Positions 62,756 to 64,000 of a stretch of 64,000 nucleotides of DNA are shown piece by piece. Where the stretch lies: positions 269,519 to 333,518 of the forward strand of contig JAWKQE010000002.1 of assembly GCA_041390305.1 (NCBI GenBank), read 5' to 3'. The stretch's first letter is position 1; the number at the start of each line of letters is the position of its first letter. The stretch comes from JACKCR01 sp041390305. Its GTDB lineage: Bacteria > Eisenbacteria > RBG-16-71-46 > CAIMUX01. The position numbers and the translations under genes were made by a program. A model generated the notes under the pieces. It was not told the DNA's origin. It saw nothing but the letters and a program-made list of their open reading frames with translations, and searched no databases.

Positions 62756-64000
62756 CTACTTCACGTACACCTCGCACACCTTGCGGAAGTGGTGTCCATA
62801 GATCGCGAGTGTCACCGCCACGGGCAGCAGCCGTGGCCGACGGAACTGGGTCCAGAGGAGGAGCTTCCAGAACTCGTGCCGCTCCTCACCCAGGATGCCG
62901 AGCCTGTAGAGCGAGCGGAAGAACGCACGGAGCTGCGTGCCGTCGACTCGGTGTCGATCTCTTCCCGGCCGGTACTCCCGGAGGAAGGTGCGGACACGAC
63001 GGTAGTAGTTCCGTGGGCTGTAGATCTTGGTGAGGATCTCGCGATATCCGTTCCGCAGCACCTCCGGATCCATCACCGGGACGACGTTCGTGGTCCCGTC
63101 GACATTGTCGCCCGTGGAGTCACCCCGGATCCGTCCTTCGCTCACGAGGCGCTTGTAGAGTTTCGTGCCGCGTGGTGCCTGGAGTAAGCCGACCATCGCG
63201 GTCGTGATGCCGCTCTTCTGGATGAACTCGATCTGTCTCCGGAAGATCGACGGTGGGTCGTGATCGAAGCCGACGATGAACCCGCCCTGTACTTCGAGGC
63301 CGGACCTCTGGATCCTGTGCACACTGTCGACGAGGTCCCGGTTCAGGTTGCGCTTCTTCCCGCACTCGAAGAGCGACTCCTCGTCGGGCGTCTCGATGCC
63401 GATGAAGACGGTGTCGAAACCTGCCTCGACCATCATGGCCATGAGCTCGGGATCGTCGGAGAGATCGATCGAGGCTTCGGTGTGGAACGACATCCGGAGA
63501 CCGTCGCGACGCATTGCGATCAGTTCGGGGAGGAGTTCCTTCCGGAGGTTCCGACGGTTCCCGATCAGGTTGTCGTCGACGAAGAAGACCCGGCCGTTCC
63601 AGCCGAGGGAACGCATCCGCTCCAGTTCGGACGCGATCTGCGCCGCCGATTTCGTCCTCGGCCGGTGGCCGAAGAGGCTCGTGACGCTGCAGAACTCGCA
63701 GTCGTACGGACATCCGCGCGAGTACTGGATCGGAAGCGATGCGTAGTCGCGGAACCGCACCAGCTCCCAGGCCGGGACCGGGGAGTTCGTCATCTCCGCG
63801 AACGAGTTCGCCTCGTAGAGAGGGTTGGGGCATCCGTTCGCGAGATCACGCAGGAACGGCTCCAGAATCACCTCCGCCTCTCCGAGGACGAAGTGATCGA
63901 CTTCCGGAAACGACTCCCGGTCCTCCGTGAAGAGCGGACCACCGGCAACGACGGTCCGGCCCGCTTCGTGGCATCGCCGGATCACGTCCCTGGCGGACGA
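62756..64000 (-). CDS. B12-binding-domain radical SAM protein (partial, 5' end outside window)
   Basis: The C-terminal ~414 residues are present and the frame stays open to the window edge. The tail of a cobalamin-binding domain (RTVVAGGPLFTEDRESFPEV, HFVLGEAEV) precedes the radical SAM core with its cluster motif CPYDCEFC. VFFVDDNLIGNRRNLRKEL and MSFHTEASIDLSDDPELMAM then FIGIETPDEESL are barrel motifs. A DUF4070-like C-terminal domain closes it (APRGTKLYKRLVSEGRI ... IYSPRNYYRRV). Relatives include methyltransferases and hopanoid-modifying enzymes such as HpnJ/HpnP-like proteins, but the substrate here is not assignable. Confidence 0.88.
   Translation of the reverse strand, partial: SSARDVIRRCHEAGRTVVAGGPLFTEDRESFPEVDHFVLGEAEVILEPFLRDLANGCPNPLYEANSFAEMTNSPVPAWELVRFRDYASLPIQYSRGCPYDCEFCSVTSLFGHRPRTKSAAQIASELERMRSLGWNGRVFFVDDNLIGNRRNLRKELLPELIAMRRDGLRMSFHTEASIDLSDDPELMAMMVEAGFDTVFIGIETPDEESLFECGKKRNLNRDLVDSVHRIQRSGLEVQGGFIVGFDHDPPSIFRRQIEFIQKSGITTAMVGLLQAPRGTKLYKRLVSEGRIRGDSTGDNVDGTTNVVPVMDPEVLRNGYREILTKIYSPRNYYRRVRTFLREYRPGRDRHRVDGTQLRAFFRSLYRLGILGEERHEFWKLLLWTQFRRPRLLPVAVTLAIYGHHFRKVCEVYVK

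Noticed and set aside
1..64000. tRNA, rRNA or transposase genes
   Set aside because: No cloverleaf-like segment, rRNA signature, DDE/HUH transposase motif or paired long terminal repeats were recognised by reading. A tRNAscan or ISfinder run was not possible here.

Overview
The window is GC-rich and gene-dense. It carries hallmarks of the FCB group, most likely one of its uncultured phyla such as Eisenbacteria, Krumholzibacteriota or Latescibacterota. This is inferred from family content, not from a marker gene. At least six secreted proteins end in a FlgD-like/Por-type C-terminal sorting domain (PNP...G-R...SPGVYF-R...R). There is a PorV-like outer-membrane protein, a TIGR02999-type ECF sigma factor coupled to a Ser/Thr kinase, and many Ser/Thr kinases with TPRs. 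No rRNA, tRNA, CRISPR array or intact transposase was seen.

Layout. 0-15.6 kb: a secreted GH57-type amylase, a frameshifted membrane protein, a decayed TetR gene with its palindromic operator, an ECF sigma/Ser-Thr kinase pair, a ParA remnant, a secreted beta-helix protein, and a kinase/NB-ARC/TPR regulator. 15.7-25.5 kb: secreted type I pullulanase, a CBM20-esterase, a lipoprotein, and a GH13 enzyme with four tandem CBM48-like modules. 25.6-35.5 kb: a tightly packed plus-strand operon of envelope proteins (sorting-domain protein, PorV-like barrel, beta-barrel, CBM48-like/beta-barrel fusion, CBM48-like lipoprotein, 1,091-residue starch-binding-like lipoprotein). 35.5-43.3 kb: DNRLRE protein, HiPIP, DUF1801 protein, a third Ser/Thr kinase, two small ORFs, a cytoplasmic GH13 enzyme and an ADP-ribosylglycohydrolase. 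43.5-50.5 kb: a secreted starch-binding-like protein divergent from a MalK-MalE-MalF-MalG ABC importer. 50.6-64 kb: VOC protein, a dimethylformamidase-like secreted protein, GH53 galactanase fused to an NlpE-like domain, small zinc-ribbon protein, GNAT, K+ channel, FG-GAP protein, KefB-type antiporter, and a partial B12/radical SAM protein.

How it may work together (inference). Secreted GH57, pullulanase and GH13 enzymes would trim alpha-glucan at or outside the cell. Lipoproteins and a barrel carrying glycogen-binding-like modules would hold the glucan and pass oligosaccharides across the outer membrane. MalEFGK would import them, and the cytoplasmic GH13 enzyme would finish degradation. No SusC/SusD pair or other TonB-dependent transporter is visible, so this looks like a starch-acquisition locus built from different parts.

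Two features stand out. First, two ~112-bp elements lie in the spacer between the divergent starch-binding and malK genes. Each has a perfect 19-20-bp closing stem and a 73-nt loop with 64 identical positions, and the outer stem sequences differ while pairing is kept. Both point the same way relative to the gene they precede, so they may be a paired leader RNA. Second, single-base frame breaks recur inside otherwise well conserved genes (near 3.7, 5.1, 8.2, 8.7, 31.4-31.8 and 55.9 kb), which means either gene decay or base-calling error.
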